From NCBI RefSeq assembly GCF_029626225.1, contig NZ_JARUBP010000001.1:6324001-6388000 (forward strand): a stretch of 64,000 nucleotides of DNA, written 5' to 3'. Positions within the stretch are counted from its first letter, which is position 1. Each line of letters opens with the position of its first letter. Below, one piece after another: positions 7,727-16,230 of this stretch. The stretch comes from Asanoa sp. WMMD1127 (GTDB lineage Bacteria; Actinomycetota; Actinomycetes; Mycobacteriales; Micromonosporaceae). The translations under genes and the position numbers were made by a program. Under the pieces are notes generated by a model. The model ran no database searches, was not told the origin of the DNA, and worked only from the letters and a program-made list of their open reading frames with translations.

Positions 7727-8301
7727 GGGTCTCCGTAGTCGTGGTAGCCGGCCGTTTCCCAGAAGCCCGGTTCGTCGGCCAGCATCAGCTCGAGGCCGCG
7801 CACCCACTTGGCGGACTTCCAGAAATACAGATGGGGTACGAGCAGCCGCGCGGGACCACCGTGCTCCGGTGGGAGCGGCTCGCCGTCGTACTGGTAGGCG
7901 ATCCAGGCCTGGCCGTTGAGCAGGTCCTCGAGCGGCAGGTTCGTGGTGTAGCCGCCGTAGGAGTGCGCCATCACGTAGTCGGCCGCGGTCTCGACGTCGC
8001 CGAGGAACGTCTCGACCGGCACGCCCTTCCACTGGGTGCCGAGCTTGGACCACTTGGTCACGCAGTGGATGTCGGTGGTGACGTCGTCGGCCGGCAGCGC
8101 CATGAGGTCCTGCCAGGACCACTGTTTCTGCAGGCCACCCTCGGTGCTGACGGTGAACTGCCACCGGTCGAGGTCGATCCGCGGCGTGGGGCCGGCGGAG
8201 AGGACGGGAAAGTCGTGGGTGAGGTACTGGCCGGGCGGCAGCTTGGCGTCTCCCGACCCCCGCCGCCCGAAGAACCCCGGTGAGACGATGCCCATCTCCA
8301 C
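7696..8301 (-). CDS. Sulfite oxidase-like molybdopterin oxidoreductase
   Basis: A 201-residue protein carrying the oxidoreductase molybdopterin-binding domain. The Cys that ligates molybdenum is in DIHCVTKWSK (about residue 78). Further conserved parts are MAHSYGGYTTN and GGPARLLVPHLYFWKSAKW. There is no signal peptide or twin-arginine motif, so it should be cytoplasmic, unlike periplasmic MsrP. The overlapping reductase downstream would supply or take electrons. The substrate is unknown; related small proteins are annotated only as sulfite oxidase-like. It also needs Moco synthesis, which is not in the window. Confidence 0.82.
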   Translation of the reverse strand: MEMGIVSPGFFGRRGSGDAKLPPGQYLTHDFPVLSAGPTPRIDLDRWQFTVSTEGGLQKQWSWQDLMALPADDVTTDIHCVTKWSKLGTQWKGVPVETFLGDVETAADYVMAHSYGGYTTNLPLEDLLNGQAWIAYQYDGEPLPPEHGGPARLLVPHLYFWKSAKWVRGLELMLADEPGFWETAGYHDYGDPWREQRYQGD

Positions 8302-8464
8302 AGTCTTACCAGTCCCACCCGCCCACCGGTGCGATCCACGACGGAGCGGTCCGGTAATCGGCCCGAGTCACCGTTTGCCGGGTTCGCGGCCTAGCGAGCG
8401 CCGTCGTCGCTCAGGTGCCGGTCGGGCAGGTCGGGATGGTGACCGTGGACGTAGCGTCCTGCGC

Positions 8465-9034
8465 ATGAGCGAGCGCGCGAAGAGCATGCGGGAGCGGATG
8501 CTGGCCGGCGAGCTGTACATCGCGGACGATCCCGAGCTCGCCCGGGACTCGGCGCGGGCGCAGCGGCTGACGCACCGGATCAACACGACCGATCCGACCG
8601 ACCACGCGCGGATCCGGGAGCTGTTCACCGAGCTGCTGGGCGGGTACGGGGTCGGCAGCGAGATCCGGCCGCCGTTCCGCTGTGACTACGGCTACCAGAC
8701 GGTGGTCGGGGCCCGTACGTTCGCGAACTGGGGGTTGGTCTCCCTCGACGTGGCGACCGTGACGATCGGCGACGACGTGCAGATCGGGCCCAACGTGCAG
8801 CTGCTGACCGCCACCCACCCGATCGAGGCCGGCCCGCGCCGCGACAAGTGGGAGGCCGCCGAGCCCATCGTCGTCGGCGACAACGTCTGGCTCGGCGGCG
8901 GCGTCATCGTCTGCCCAGGCGTCACCATCGGGCCGAACACCGTGGTCGGCGCCGGGTCGGTGGTGACCCGCGACCTGCCGGCCGACGTGGTCGCGGTCGG
9001 CTCGCCGGCCCGGGTGGTCAGGCGGCTGGGGTGA
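8465..9034 (+). CDS. Sugar O-acetyltransferase (maltose/galactoside acetyltransferase type)
   Basis: A 189-residue left-handed beta-helix acetyltransferase with hexapeptide repeats from about residue 75 onward (VTIGDDVQIGPNVQ, then GVTIGPNTVVGAGSVV). The N-terminal mac domain begins MSERAKSMRERMLAGELY, and the catalytic His is in TATHPIE. It would move acetyl from acetyl-CoA to a sugar hydroxyl. No ribosome site is visible; a TAGCGT box ends seven bases before the ATG, so the mRNA may be leaderless. Its 3' end overlaps the convergent MFS gene by 17 bases. The 163 bases upstream show no other feature. Confidence 0.88.
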   Translation: MSERAKSMRERMLAGELYIADDPELARDSARAQRLTHRINTTDPTDHARIRELFTELLGGYGVGSEIRPPFRCDYGYQTVVGARTFANWGLVSLDVATVTIGDDVQIGPNVQLLTATHPIEAGPRRDKWEAAEPIVVGDNVWLGGGVIVCPGVTIGPNTVVGAGSVVTRDLPADVVAVGSPARVVRRLG

Positions 9035-10244
9035 GGCTGTCGTCGCGGTCGGCGACCGGCGCGGCGGGCGCCAACGGCCGCACGCTGGAGCTGATCAGCG
9101 CGGCCACCCCCAGCAGCACCGCGACGACGGCCAGGGCGCGCAGCACGCTGCTGTGGTCGCCGAGGAAGCCGATCGTGGGCGGGCCGGCGAGGAAGGCGCA
9201 GTAGCCGATCGACGCGATCACGCTGACCCGGGCGGCCGCCCGGCGCGGGTCGTCGCCGCCGGCGCTCATCCCGACCGGGAAGCCGAGCGAGACGCCCACA
9301 CCCCAGAGCAGGGTGCCGGCGAACGCGTACGCCGGGGCCGGCCCGAAGACGAACAGCGCGACGCCGGCGACGGCGACGACCGACAGGGCACGCACGACCG
9401 GTACGCGGCCGTAGCGGTCGAGCAGCCCCGGGCCGAACCAGCGGCCGACCGTCATGGCGGTGAGGAACGCGGCGAAGGCCAGCGTGCCGAGGGCGGCCGG
9501 CACGTGGTGGCCGTCGATCGCGGCGACGGTGATCCAGTCGTTGCCGACGCCCTCGGCGAACGCGAACGCGAGCACGAAGACGCCGACCAGCAGCGTGCGC
9601 GGCTCGCGCCAGGCCGTCAGCGCGCCGCCGCGGGGCGCCTCGCCGGCCGCCGTCGTCCGGTCGTCCTCGTCGGTCAGGAACCGCCGGGCGTAGAGCGGGA
9701 CGAACGCCGCGACCAGCGCCGCCACCGCCGCGAGGTGGGCCGCGACCGGCACGTCCAGCGCGACCATGGCCGCGCCGACCAGCGCGCCGGCGACGGTCCC
9801 GAGGCTGAAGCCAGCGTGGAAGCGGGCCATGACGGACTTCCCGAGCCGGTGTTCGACGACCGTGCCCTGCACGTTCATGGCGACGTCCCAGGCGCCGTTG
9901 CCGAAGCCCAGCAGGAACAGCCCGACGACGACCGGCACGACCCCGACCAGCGAGCCGACCGCCGCCGTGGTGAGGCCGACGGCGAGCACGATCGCCATCA
10001 CCATGACGGTGCGGGCCGAGCCGATCCGGGTCACCAGCGGGCCCGAGAGCGGCAGCGCGAGCAGCGAGCCGGCGGCGATGGCCAGCAGCACCAGGCCGAG
10101 CGCGGCCGGGTCGAGCGCGAGCTGGTCGCGGACCTGCGGGATCCGCGCCGCCCAGCTGGCGAACGCGAAACCCGACCCGATGAACGCGGCATAGGTGGCG
10201 GCGGTCGCGGCACGGACCGCGACCGGGGTGGTGGACGGCGTCAT
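9018..10244 (-). CDS. MFS transporter, probable drug exporter
   Basis: A 408-residue major facilitator protein with about twelve membrane helices, starting at the ATG 10244-10242. A longer open frame exists upstream, but those codons lie inside the TetR gene in another frame. The loop between helices 6 and 7 (about 195-215) is hydrophilic and charged. It starts in TGATG overlap with the TetR gene stop, so the two are translationally coupled and the regulator probably controls this exporter. The substrate is unknown. Confidence 0.82.
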   Translation of the reverse strand: MTPSTTPVAVRAATAATYAAFIGSGFAFASWAARIPQVRDQLALDPAALGLVLLAIAAGSLLALPLSGPLVTRIGSARTVMVMAIVLAVGLTTAAVGSLVGVVPVVVGLFLLGFGNGAWDVAMNVQGTVVEHRLGKSVMARFHAGFSLGTVAGALVGAAMVALDVPVAAHLAAVAALVAAFVPLYARRFLTDEDDRTTAAGEAPRGGALTAWREPRTLLVGVFVLAFAFAEGVGNDWITVAAIDGHHVPAALGTLAFAAFLTAMTVGRWFGPGLLDRYGRVPVVRALSVVAVAGVALFVFGPAPAYAFAGTLLWGVGVSLGFPVGMSAGGDDPRRAAARVSVIASIGYCAFLAGPPTIGFLGDHSSVLRALAVVAVLLGVAALISSSVRPLAPAAPVADRDDSLTPAA

Positions 10245-10810
10245 CAGGGCCTTTCGGGGGTGTGCACGGCGCGGGCGACCGCGGCGCGGGTGACCTCGCG
10301 GGGAAACGGGGTGGTCGACAGCATGCGGTGCATCAGCAGGCCCTCGACCAGGGCGTCGAGGCCACGGGCGGTGTCGGGGTCGACGAAGCGCTCCAGCACG
10401 GTGCGGCTGGTGCGCATCCACTCCTCGGTCACGGCGCGCAGGGCCGGGTCGCGCAGGGCGGCCAGGTAGAGCTCGTAGCTGACCGCCCACTCCCCCTGGT
10501 CGGCGCCCGCGTTGCCGTGGACCATGTCGGTCACCGCGTCGACGAGGTCGTCGAGGTCGCGTACGCCGTCGAAGTGGGCCGCGTAGGCGCCCGACAGCCG
10601 CTGGGCCAGCCGGGTGAAAGCCTGCGCGAGCAGCTGGTCGAGGCCGGTGAAGTGGTAGGTCAGCGAGCCCAGCGGCACGTCGGCCGCGGCGGCGATCAGG
10701 CGGTGGGTCGTGCCCCCGACGCCGTGCTCGGCGATGACCTCGATGGCGGCGTCGAGGATGCGCTCGCGCCGCCCCGGGTCGTAGCGCCGGGGGCGCGCCT
10801 GGGTCCGCAT
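10244..10810 (-). CDS. TetR-family regulator of the adjacent MFS exporter
   Basis: A 188-residue TetR protein. The N-terminal helix-turn-helix covers about residues 11-57 (RERILDAAIEVIAEHGVGGT, ending GSLTYHFTGLDQLL). The ligand domain follows. The ATG at 10810 is preferred over an in-frame ATG at 10828 because a TACGTT box ends seven bases before it and an operator palindrome lies immediately upstream. It is cotranscribed with the MFS gene and is expected to repress both and be released by the transported compound. Confidence 0.85.
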   Translation of the reverse strand: MRTQARPRRYDPGRRERILDAAIEVIAEHGVGGTTHRLIAAAADVPLGSLTYHFTGLDQLLAQAFTRLAQRLSGAYAAHFDGVRDLDDLVDAVTDMVHGNAGADQGEWAVSYELYLAALRDPALRAVTEEWMRTSRTVLERFVDPDTARGLDALVEGLLMHRMLSTTPFPREVTRAAVARAVHTPERP

Positions 10811-10812
10811 GC

Positions 10813-10824
10813 GTACGAACGTAC
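10813..10824 (-). promoter_or_regulatory. Probable TetR operator over a leaderless -10 box
   Basis: GTACG-TT-CGTAC is a perfect inverted repeat with a two-base centre. On the minus strand it contains TACGTT, placed seven bases before the TetR ATG at 10810, as expected for a -10 element of a leaderless transcript. A repressor bound here would block its own promoter. Confidence 0.55.
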
Positions 10825-10849
10825 ACATGGATTGTGCCGGTGTGCCACC

Positions 10850-12250
10850 TCAGCGCAGGCGGGACAGGTGGCGCATCTTGTTCATCGCGTCGAGGGCGGC
10901 GACCTTGTAGGCCTCGGCCAGGGTCGGGTAGTTGAACACCGCGTCGACGAGGTAGTCGACCGTGCCGTCGCAGCCCATCACGGCCTGCCCGATGTGGAGC
11001 AGCTCGGTGGCGCCGGTGCCGAAGATGTGGACGCCCAGCAGGCGGCCGTCGTCGGGGGCGACGAGCAGCTTGAGCATGCCGTACGAGTCGCCGATGATCT
11101 GGCCTCGGGCCAGCTCGCGGTAGCGGGAGATGCCGACCTCGAACGGGATGCGGGCCTCGGTGAGGTCGTCCTCGGTGCGGCCGATGAAGCTGATCTCCGG
11201 GATCGTGTAGATGCCGATCGGCTGCAGCGCCGGCATCGCGCGGGCCGGCTCGTCGCAGGCGTGGTGGGCGGCCAGGCGGCCCTGCTCCATCGACGTCGAG
11301 GCCAGCGCCGGGAAGCCGATCACGTCGCCGACCGCGTAGACGTGCGGCACCGAGGTGCGGAAGTGCTCGTCGACGCTGAGCCGGCCGCGGGCGTCGGCCG
11401 AGAGCCCGGCGGCGTCGAGCTCCAGATCGGGGGCGGTGCCCTGGCGGCCGGCGGAGTACATGACGGTGTCGGCGGCGATCTTCTTGCCGCTCTCGAGGAC
11501 CGCGACGGCGCCCTGGTCGTAGCGCTCGACCGAGGCGACCGACTCGCCGAACCGGAACGTCACCGCGAGGTCGCGCAGGTGGTATTTCAGCGCCTCGATC
11601 ACCTCGAGGTCGCAGAACTCGAGCATGCGGTCGCGGCGCTCGACCACGGTGACCTTGGTGCCGAGGGCGGCGAACATCGACGCGTACTCGATGCCGATCA
11701 CGCCGGCGCCGACGACCACCATGGACCGCGGCACCCGTTCGAGGTTGACGATGCCGTCGGAGTCGATGATGGTGCGCTCGTCGAAGTCGACCGACGACGG
11801 GCGGGCCGGCCGGGTGCCGGAGGCGATGACGATCTTCTCCGCGCTGGCCCGCGACTCGCGCCCGCGGCCGTCGGTGACGGTCACCGTGTGCGGGTCGGCG
11901 AACCGGCCGGTGCCGCTGAGCAGCGTGACCCGGTTGCGCGCGAGCTGGTTGCGGATCACGTCGATCTCACGCCCGATGACGTGCTGGGTGCGGGCCGCGA
12001 GGTCGGCGACGGTGATGTCGTCCTTGACCCGGTAGCTCGACCCGTACATCTCCCGTTGGTTGAGGCCCGTCAGGTAGAGGACCGCCTCGCGCAACGTCTT
12101 GGACGGGATGGTGCCCGTGTTGATGCACACCCCGCCGATCATGTTGTCGCGCTCGACCACGGCGACGCGGCGGCCGAGCTTCGCCGCCGCGATCGCCGCC
12201 TTCTGCCCACCTGGTCCGGACCCGAGCACCAGCACGTCGAAGTCGTACAT
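10850..12250 (-). CDS. sthA: Soluble pyridine nucleotide transhydrogenase
   Basis: A 466-residue flavoprotein of the disulfide reductase superfamily that equilibrates NADH and NADPH. FAD binding is seen in [16 protein letters not shown](P) binding in [20 protein letters not shown], and the second FAD motif in VYAVGDVIG. The redox-active disulfide of lipoamide dehydrogenase is missing: the site reads [12 protein letters not shown], with Thr where the second Cys would be. This is the hallmark of SthA rather than dihydrolipoamide dehydrogenase. It is a full-length single gene, convergent with nothing and not clearly in an operon. Confidence 0.93.
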   Translation of the reverse strand: MYDFDVLVLGSGPGGQKAAIAAAKLGRRVAVVERDNMIGGVCINTGTIPSKTLREAVLYLTGLNQREMYGSSYRVKDDITVADLAARTQHVIGREIDVIRNQLARNRVTLLSGTGRFADPHTVTVTDGRGRESRASAEKIVIASGTRPARPSSVDFDERTIIDSDGIVNLERVPRSMVVVGAGVIGIEYASMFAALGTKVTVVERRDRMLEFCDLEVIEALKYHLRDLAVTFRFGESVASVERYDQGAVAVLESGKKIAADTVMYSAGRQGTAPDLELDAAGLSADARGRLSVDEHFRTSVPHVYAVGDVIGFPALASTSMEQGRLAAHHACDEPARAMPALQPIGIYTIPEISFIGRTEDDLTEARIPFEVGISRYRELARGQIIGDSYGMLKLLVAPDDGRLLGVHIFGTGATELLHIGQAVMGCDGTVDYLVDAVFNYPTLAEAYKVAALDAMNKMRHLSRLR

Positions 12251-12295
12251 GCGGCTCAGTCTGACAGCCGCAGGTTACGTTTGGGATCGTCGATC

Positions 12296-12751
12296 TCAGT
12301 CGCGCCGGGCGTCGCGGGACAGGGCGAGGCCCAGACCGACCATGCCGACCGCGAGGGCCAGGTGCAGCCAGTTGTCGGCGTTGTTGAGCGGCACGAAGTT
12401 GGCGCCGCTCTCGTGGTCGACGACCAGGCCGTAGAGCCACAGCAGCGCGTAGACGGCGCCGCCGCCGACGAGGAACAGCCGGGCGCCGGAGACCGTGCGG
12501 GCCAGGGCGAGCCCGGCGACGCCGTACAGCAGGTGGACGATGTTGTGCAGGATCGACACCTGGAACACGCCGAGCAGCATGGCCTCCGACTCGTGGCCGG
12601 CGAACGACATCTGGTCGTAGTTCGTCGTGATGCCCGGGATGAATCCGGCGAGGCCCACGAGCAGGAAGACCACGCCGGACGCGGCGGCGACGGTGCGGAT
12701 GAGCGGGCGGGCGGTCGTGCTGCGGGGCATCGGATCCGATCGACTGGCCAT
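12296..12751 (-). CDS. DUF4383 membrane protein
   Basis: A 151-residue membrane protein with four hydrophobic segments (about 18-40, 58-80, 86-108 and 124-142 from the chosen start) and the DUF4383 pattern HNIVHLLYGVAGLA and NADNWLHLALAVGMVGLGL. The ATG at 12751 has GGAGG six bases upstream; an in-frame TTG two codons earlier is less well placed. No function is known for the family. It lies alone between sthA and the M20 peptidase gene. Confidence 0.85.
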   Translation of the reverse strand: MASRSDPMPRSTTARPLIRTVAAASGVVFLLVGLAGFIPGITTNYDQMSFAGHESEAMLLGVFQVSILHNIVHLLYGVAGLALARTVSGARLFLVGGGAVYALLWLYGLVVDHESGANFVPLNNADNWLHLALAVGMVGLGLALSRDARRD

Positions 12752-12806
12752 CAGCAACCTCCAAATGAGAGTGCGAGCGCCGCCGAGTGCCCAGCCGCGT
12801 GATCGA

Positions 12807-14162
12807 CTAACGGGCCAATCGCTCCCACAGCGAGGCGAGCGTGGCGGCGCCCTTGACCAGGACGTCGATCGACACCCGTTCGTCGCTGTCGTGCCAGCGG
12901 TCCTCCGGCAGGCCGGTGCCGAAGAAGAGCACGGGCGCGCCGACCTTGCGGGACAGCAGCTCGGCCGGTCCGCCGCCCGCGTTGCCCATCCGGCCGGCCG
13001 GCTTGCCGAAGCCGTCGGCCATCGCGTCGGCCAGCACCTGGACCGCGGGCAGGTCGCGCGGCGTGTGGTAGGCCTCCTGCGCCACGAGCTCCGGGATCGT
13101 CAGCTCGTAGTCGACGCCCGGGGGCATCGTCTCGGCGACCCAGCGGCGCAGCTGGTCGGCCACGTCGTTGATCTTCTGCTCCGGTACGGTGTGGACGGTC
13201 AGGCTCGCGCTCGCCATGGACGGCACGGCGCCGCGCGACGGCCCGTCCGGGTCGCCGGCGACCACGGTCAGCACCTCGATCCCCGGCCGCGCCCAGAGCC
13301 GCTCCAGCGGGGTGTAGCCCGCCTCGCCGTCGACGCTGCGGCTCTCGGTGCGGGCCAGCCAGTCCTCGTCGGTGTACGGCAGGTCGGCGTAGTCCGCCCG
13401 GGTCTGCTCCGGGATCTCCGGCACGGTGTCGTAGAACCCCGGCACGGTCACGCGTCCCTTGTCGTCGTGCAGCCGCGCGATGAGCGTCGAGAGGGCCACG
13501 ATCGGGTTGGGCGCCACGCCGGAGACCACACCGCCGTGGATGTCGCGCCCGGGTCCGTACACCTCGAGCTCGGCGTTGACCATGCCGCGGACGCTCAGGC
13601 AGACCGCGGGGTGGTCGGCCCGCCAGAGCAGCGTGTCGGAGAAGACGATCAGGTCGGCGCTGACCTCGTGCTCGTCGAGCAGGTCGGACAGGTGCGCCGA
13701 GCCGGTCTCCTCCTCCCCCTCCACGAGCAGCTTGAGGTTCACCGCCGGGGCGTCGCGGTCGGCCACGTGGGCGCGCAGGCCCCACAGGTGGGCGAGCACC
13801 TGGCCCTTGGCGTCGGAAGCGCCACGGCCGTAGACCCGACCGTCCCGCACCGCCGGCTCGAACGGCGGCGTCTCCGCCCACAGGTCGTCTTTGGCCGCGC
13901 GCACGTCGTGGTGGCTGTAGACCAGGACCGTCGGGGCGCCGGGCACGGCGCACCATTCCGCGTAGACCGCCGGCGCGCCGTCGGCCGGCCACACCTCGAC
14001 GGTCGGGAACCCGATGCCGCGCAGCACGCCGGCCAGCCAGTTGGCCGACCGGGCGACGTCGGGGCCGTGCTCCGGCACGCCCGCCACCGAACGCAGCCGC
14101 AGCCAGCCGATCAGCTCGGCGATCATCTCGTCGCGGTGGTCGTCCAGGAACGGTCGCGTCAT
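12807..14162 (-). CDS. M20-family metallopeptidase (dipeptidase type)
   Basis: A 451-residue zinc peptidase of family M20. Metal ligands and catalytic residues are seen in YSHHDVR, GRGASDAKG, EGEEETGS and FSDTLLW, and a late His in RWHDSDER. The dimerisation lid occupies roughly residues 190-345. There is no signal peptide, so it acts in the cytoplasm, probably on dipeptides or N-acyl amino acids. GAGGAG lies seven bases before the ATG at 14162; the open frame continues upstream only as a shadow of the phosphoesterase gene. Confidence 0.88.
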   Translation of the reverse strand: MTRPFLDDHRDEMIAELIGWLRLRSVAGVPEHGPDVARSANWLAGVLRGIGFPTVEVWPADGAPAVYAEWCAVPGAPTVLVYSHHDVRAAKDDLWAETPPFEPAVRDGRVYGRGASDAKGQVLAHLWGLRAHVADRDAPAVNLKLLVEGEEETGSAHLSDLLDEHEVSADLIVFSDTLLWRADHPAVCLSVRGMVNAELEVYGPGRDIHGGVVSGVAPNPIVALSTLIARLHDDKGRVTVPGFYDTVPEIPEQTRADYADLPYTDEDWLARTESRSVDGEAGYTPLERLWARPGIEVLTVVAGDPDGPSRGAVPSMASASLTVHTVPEQKINDVADQLRRWVAETMPPGVDYELTIPELVAQEAYHTPRDLPAVQVLADAMADGFGKPAGRMGNAGGGPAELLSRKVGAPVLFFGTGLPEDRWHDSDERVSIDVLVKGAATLASLWERLAR

Positions 14163-14176
14163 CCGGGTGCTCCTCG

Positions 14177-15109
14177 TCAGTGGCAGGTGCCGCGGCCGGC
14201 GTCGCCCTCCCCACCGCTGACCGGCACGAAACGCCACTCGTACGCGTCGGCGGTCAGGTCGAGGCGCAGCACGCCCGGCGTACCGGCCAGCCGCTTCTCG
14301 CTGTGGGGGGTCGGCGTCCCGAAGCCGTACTTCGTGTCCCCGCCGGTGCCGACGACAAACTCCCGGATTCCGCGGCGGTCGTCCCTGGCGCCGCGGGGAT
14401 CCTGCGGCGCGAACCGCTCGTACTGGTGGTTGTGGCCGGTGAGCAGGACGTCCACGCCGCTGTCGTGGAGCGCCCGGAACAGCGGGAGCGTGCTGGCGGT
14501 CGGTGGGTGCACCGCGCTCGAGGTGAACAGCGGGTGGTGCCACATGGCGACGGCGCACCTGGTCCGGTGCGCGGCCAGGTCGGCCCGGAGCCAGCGCTCC
14601 TGCGCGGATCCGGCCGCGCACCCGCCCGGCACGACGTCGCAGTTGCTGTTGAGGACGACGACGTGCCAGGCCCCGGCCGCGTACGAGTACCAGCCCTCGC
14701 CGGGCCGGCCGGCCGACCGTCCGAAGTAGTCGAAGTAACCCTGCGCGCCGTCCGTGTGGTACTCGTGGTTGCCGATCACCGGGTGGGTGCGGTCGCGGTG
14801 GCGGCCCCAGGTCGGGCCGTAGCAGCGCGCGAACTCCTCCGGCGTGCCGTTGTTGTAGGCGTTGTCGCCGAGGGTGAAGACCTCGCCCGGGATGTCGTCG
14901 AGGAGGTCGGCGGTCCCCGTGTCGGCGGTGTGGGCGCAGGAGGCGATGTCGCCGGCGCCGACGAGGGTGACGGCCTGAGCCTGCGCCGGCGCCGGGCTGC
15001 TGGGCGGCGTGCCGGTTGGTGGCGGGTCGGTCGGCGGGCTGTCGGTGCCGCAGGCGGAGAGCGCGAGCAGCACCGCCGCGGCGCAGGCCGCGGCCACCCG
15101 GGTAGCCAT
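14177..15109 (-). CDS. Secreted lipoprotein metallophosphoesterase
   Basis: A 310-residue protein with a lipoprotein signal: hydrophobic stretch at residues 4-16, then the lipobox LSAC, with C19 as the lipidated residue. A Pro/Thr-rich linker follows. The calcineurin-like phosphoesterase domain shows GDIASC, LGDNAYNNG, IGNHEYH, MWHHPLF and GHNHQYER, the usual metal and phosphate ligands of purple-acid-phosphatase-like enzymes. It should act on a phosphoester outside the cell. The ATG at 15109 gives a proper signal peptide; an in-frame ATG seven codons upstream is possible. It is 14 bases upstream of the M20 gene. Confidence 0.85.
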   Translation of the reverse strand: MATRVAAACAAAVLLALSACGTDSPPTDPPPTGTPPSSPAPAQAQAVTLVGAGDIASCAHTADTGTADLLDDIPGEVFTLGDNAYNNGTPEEFARCYGPTWGRHRDRTHPVIGNHEYHTDGAQGYFDYFGRSAGRPGEGWYSYAAGAWHVVVLNSNCDVVPGGCAAGSAQERWLRADLAAHRTRCAVAMWHHPLFTSSAVHPPTASTLPLFRALHDSGVDVLLTGHNHQYERFAPQDPRGARDDRRGIREFVVGTGGDTKYGFGTPTPHSEKRLAGTPGVLRLDLTADAYEWRFVPVSGGEGDAGRGTCH

Positions 15110-15135
15110 CCCGCCAGTAGACCACCACATCGGCG

Positions 15136-16230
15136 TCAGCCGTCGAGCGTCTGGTGGGCCAGATCGGCGAGGACGGCGGTGACGTCGCCCGTCCGGGCGT
15201 GGACGCGGCGCTGCCGGGCCGCGCCGGTCCCCCGCTCGCGGAGCCGGGCCAGGCCGGCCCGCACGGGTTCGAGGTCGCCGTGCCGGCGCAGGGCCGGGGT
15301 GGCGGTGGTGAGCAGGTCGTCGACCAGCTCCTGGGCCGGCCGGGCCCGGCCCGAGGACAGGTCGGTCAGGGTGCCGTCGAGGCCGGTGTGCGCGGCGTTC
15401 CAGTGCGCGGCCCGCACGAGATGGTCCGGGACGGCCGGGGCGGGGCGGCCGGCGGCGATCTCGTCGAGCGCCGTGCCGACCAGGCCACGGACGAGGCCGG
15501 CGAGCAGGACGGTGTCGGCCACGGTCGGGCAGGCGTCGGCCACGCGCACCTCGACGGTCGGGTAGCGGGCCGACGGCCGGGCGTGCCAGAGCACCATCGT
15601 CTCGTCGAGCATGGCTCCCGCGCCTACCAGCGTCGCCACGGTGCGGTCGAAGTCGGCGGCGTCCGCGAAGTACGGCGTCGGGCCGAGGCTCGGCCAGCGG
15701 TCGAGCTGCATCGCGCGCCAGCTCGCGTGGCCCGTGTCGGCGCCGGCGTGCAGCGGCGAGTTGACACCCATCGCCTGCAGCACGGGCAGCCAGATCCGCA
15801 GGTGGTTGCCGACCTCGATGGCCGTGTCGCGATCCGGGACGCCGACGTGGACGTGGCAGCCGCAGACGGCCGGGTCGGCGACGATCGGGCCGTAGTGGTC
15901 GGCGATCTGCCGGAACCGGGGGTCGTCGGCCACGGCCAGGTCCGGCTCGGCGACCGGGGTGGCGCCGATCGCGACCAGCTGGGCGCCGGCCGTCGCGGCG
16001 GCCTTGGCGGCCTCCTGGCGCAGCCCCAGCAGGTGCTCGCGGAGCTGGCCCAGGTCCGTGCAGACCGGCGTGACTATCTCGACCATGCTGCGGCGGAACT
16101 CGCGGCGGCTGTGCGCCCGGACGTCGTCCGGCAGCGCGGCGGTCGCCTGCTCCGCCACCGGCAGGTTGTGGCCGGTGAACGGGTCGAGGAGCAGGAACTC
16201 CTCCTCGACGCCCACGGTCGGGCCGGTCAC
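15136..16230 (-). CDS. Carboxylate-amine ligase, glutamate-cysteine ligase 2 (YbdK) family
   Basis: A 364-residue ATP-dependent ligase of the GCS2 family. It opens with VGVEEEFLLLDP and carries the diagnostic CGCHVHVGVPD motif at about residue 130. E. coli YbdK makes gamma-glutamylcysteine weakly. Actinobacteria use mycothiol rather than glutathione, so the true product here is uncertain, and an ergothioneine-type EgtA role is less likely given the short length. The GTG at 16230 overlaps the methyltransferase stop by four bases (GTGA), so the two are coupled. Confidence 0.85.
   Translation of the reverse strand: MTGPTVGVEEEFLLLDPFTGHNLPVAEQATAALPDDVRAHSRREFRRSMVEIVTPVCTDLGQLREHLLGLRQEAAKAAATAGAQLVAIGATPVAEPDLAVADDPRFRQIADHYGPIVADPAVCGCHVHVGVPDRDTAIEVGNHLRIWLPVLQAMGVNSPLHAGADTGHASWRAMQLDRWPSLGPTPYFADAADFDRTVATLVGAGAMLDETMVLWHARPSARYPTVEVRVADACPTVADTVLLAGLVRGLVGTALDEIAAGRPAPAVPDHLVRAAHWNAAHTGLDGTLTDLSSGRARPAQELVDDLLTTATPALRRHGDLEPVRAGLARLRERGTGAARQRRVHARTGDVTAVLADLAHQTLDG

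Noticed and set aside
10850-12250. Dihydrolipoamide dehydrogenase (lpdA)
   Set aside because: The second redox Cys is replaced by Thr (CINTGT), so the disulfide chemistry is impossible; SthA fits.
10262-12802. Plus-strand open frame of 846 codons
   Set aside because: It is antisense to TetR, sthA and DUF4383 genes. High GC removes stop codons from the opposite strand; composition is low-complexity.
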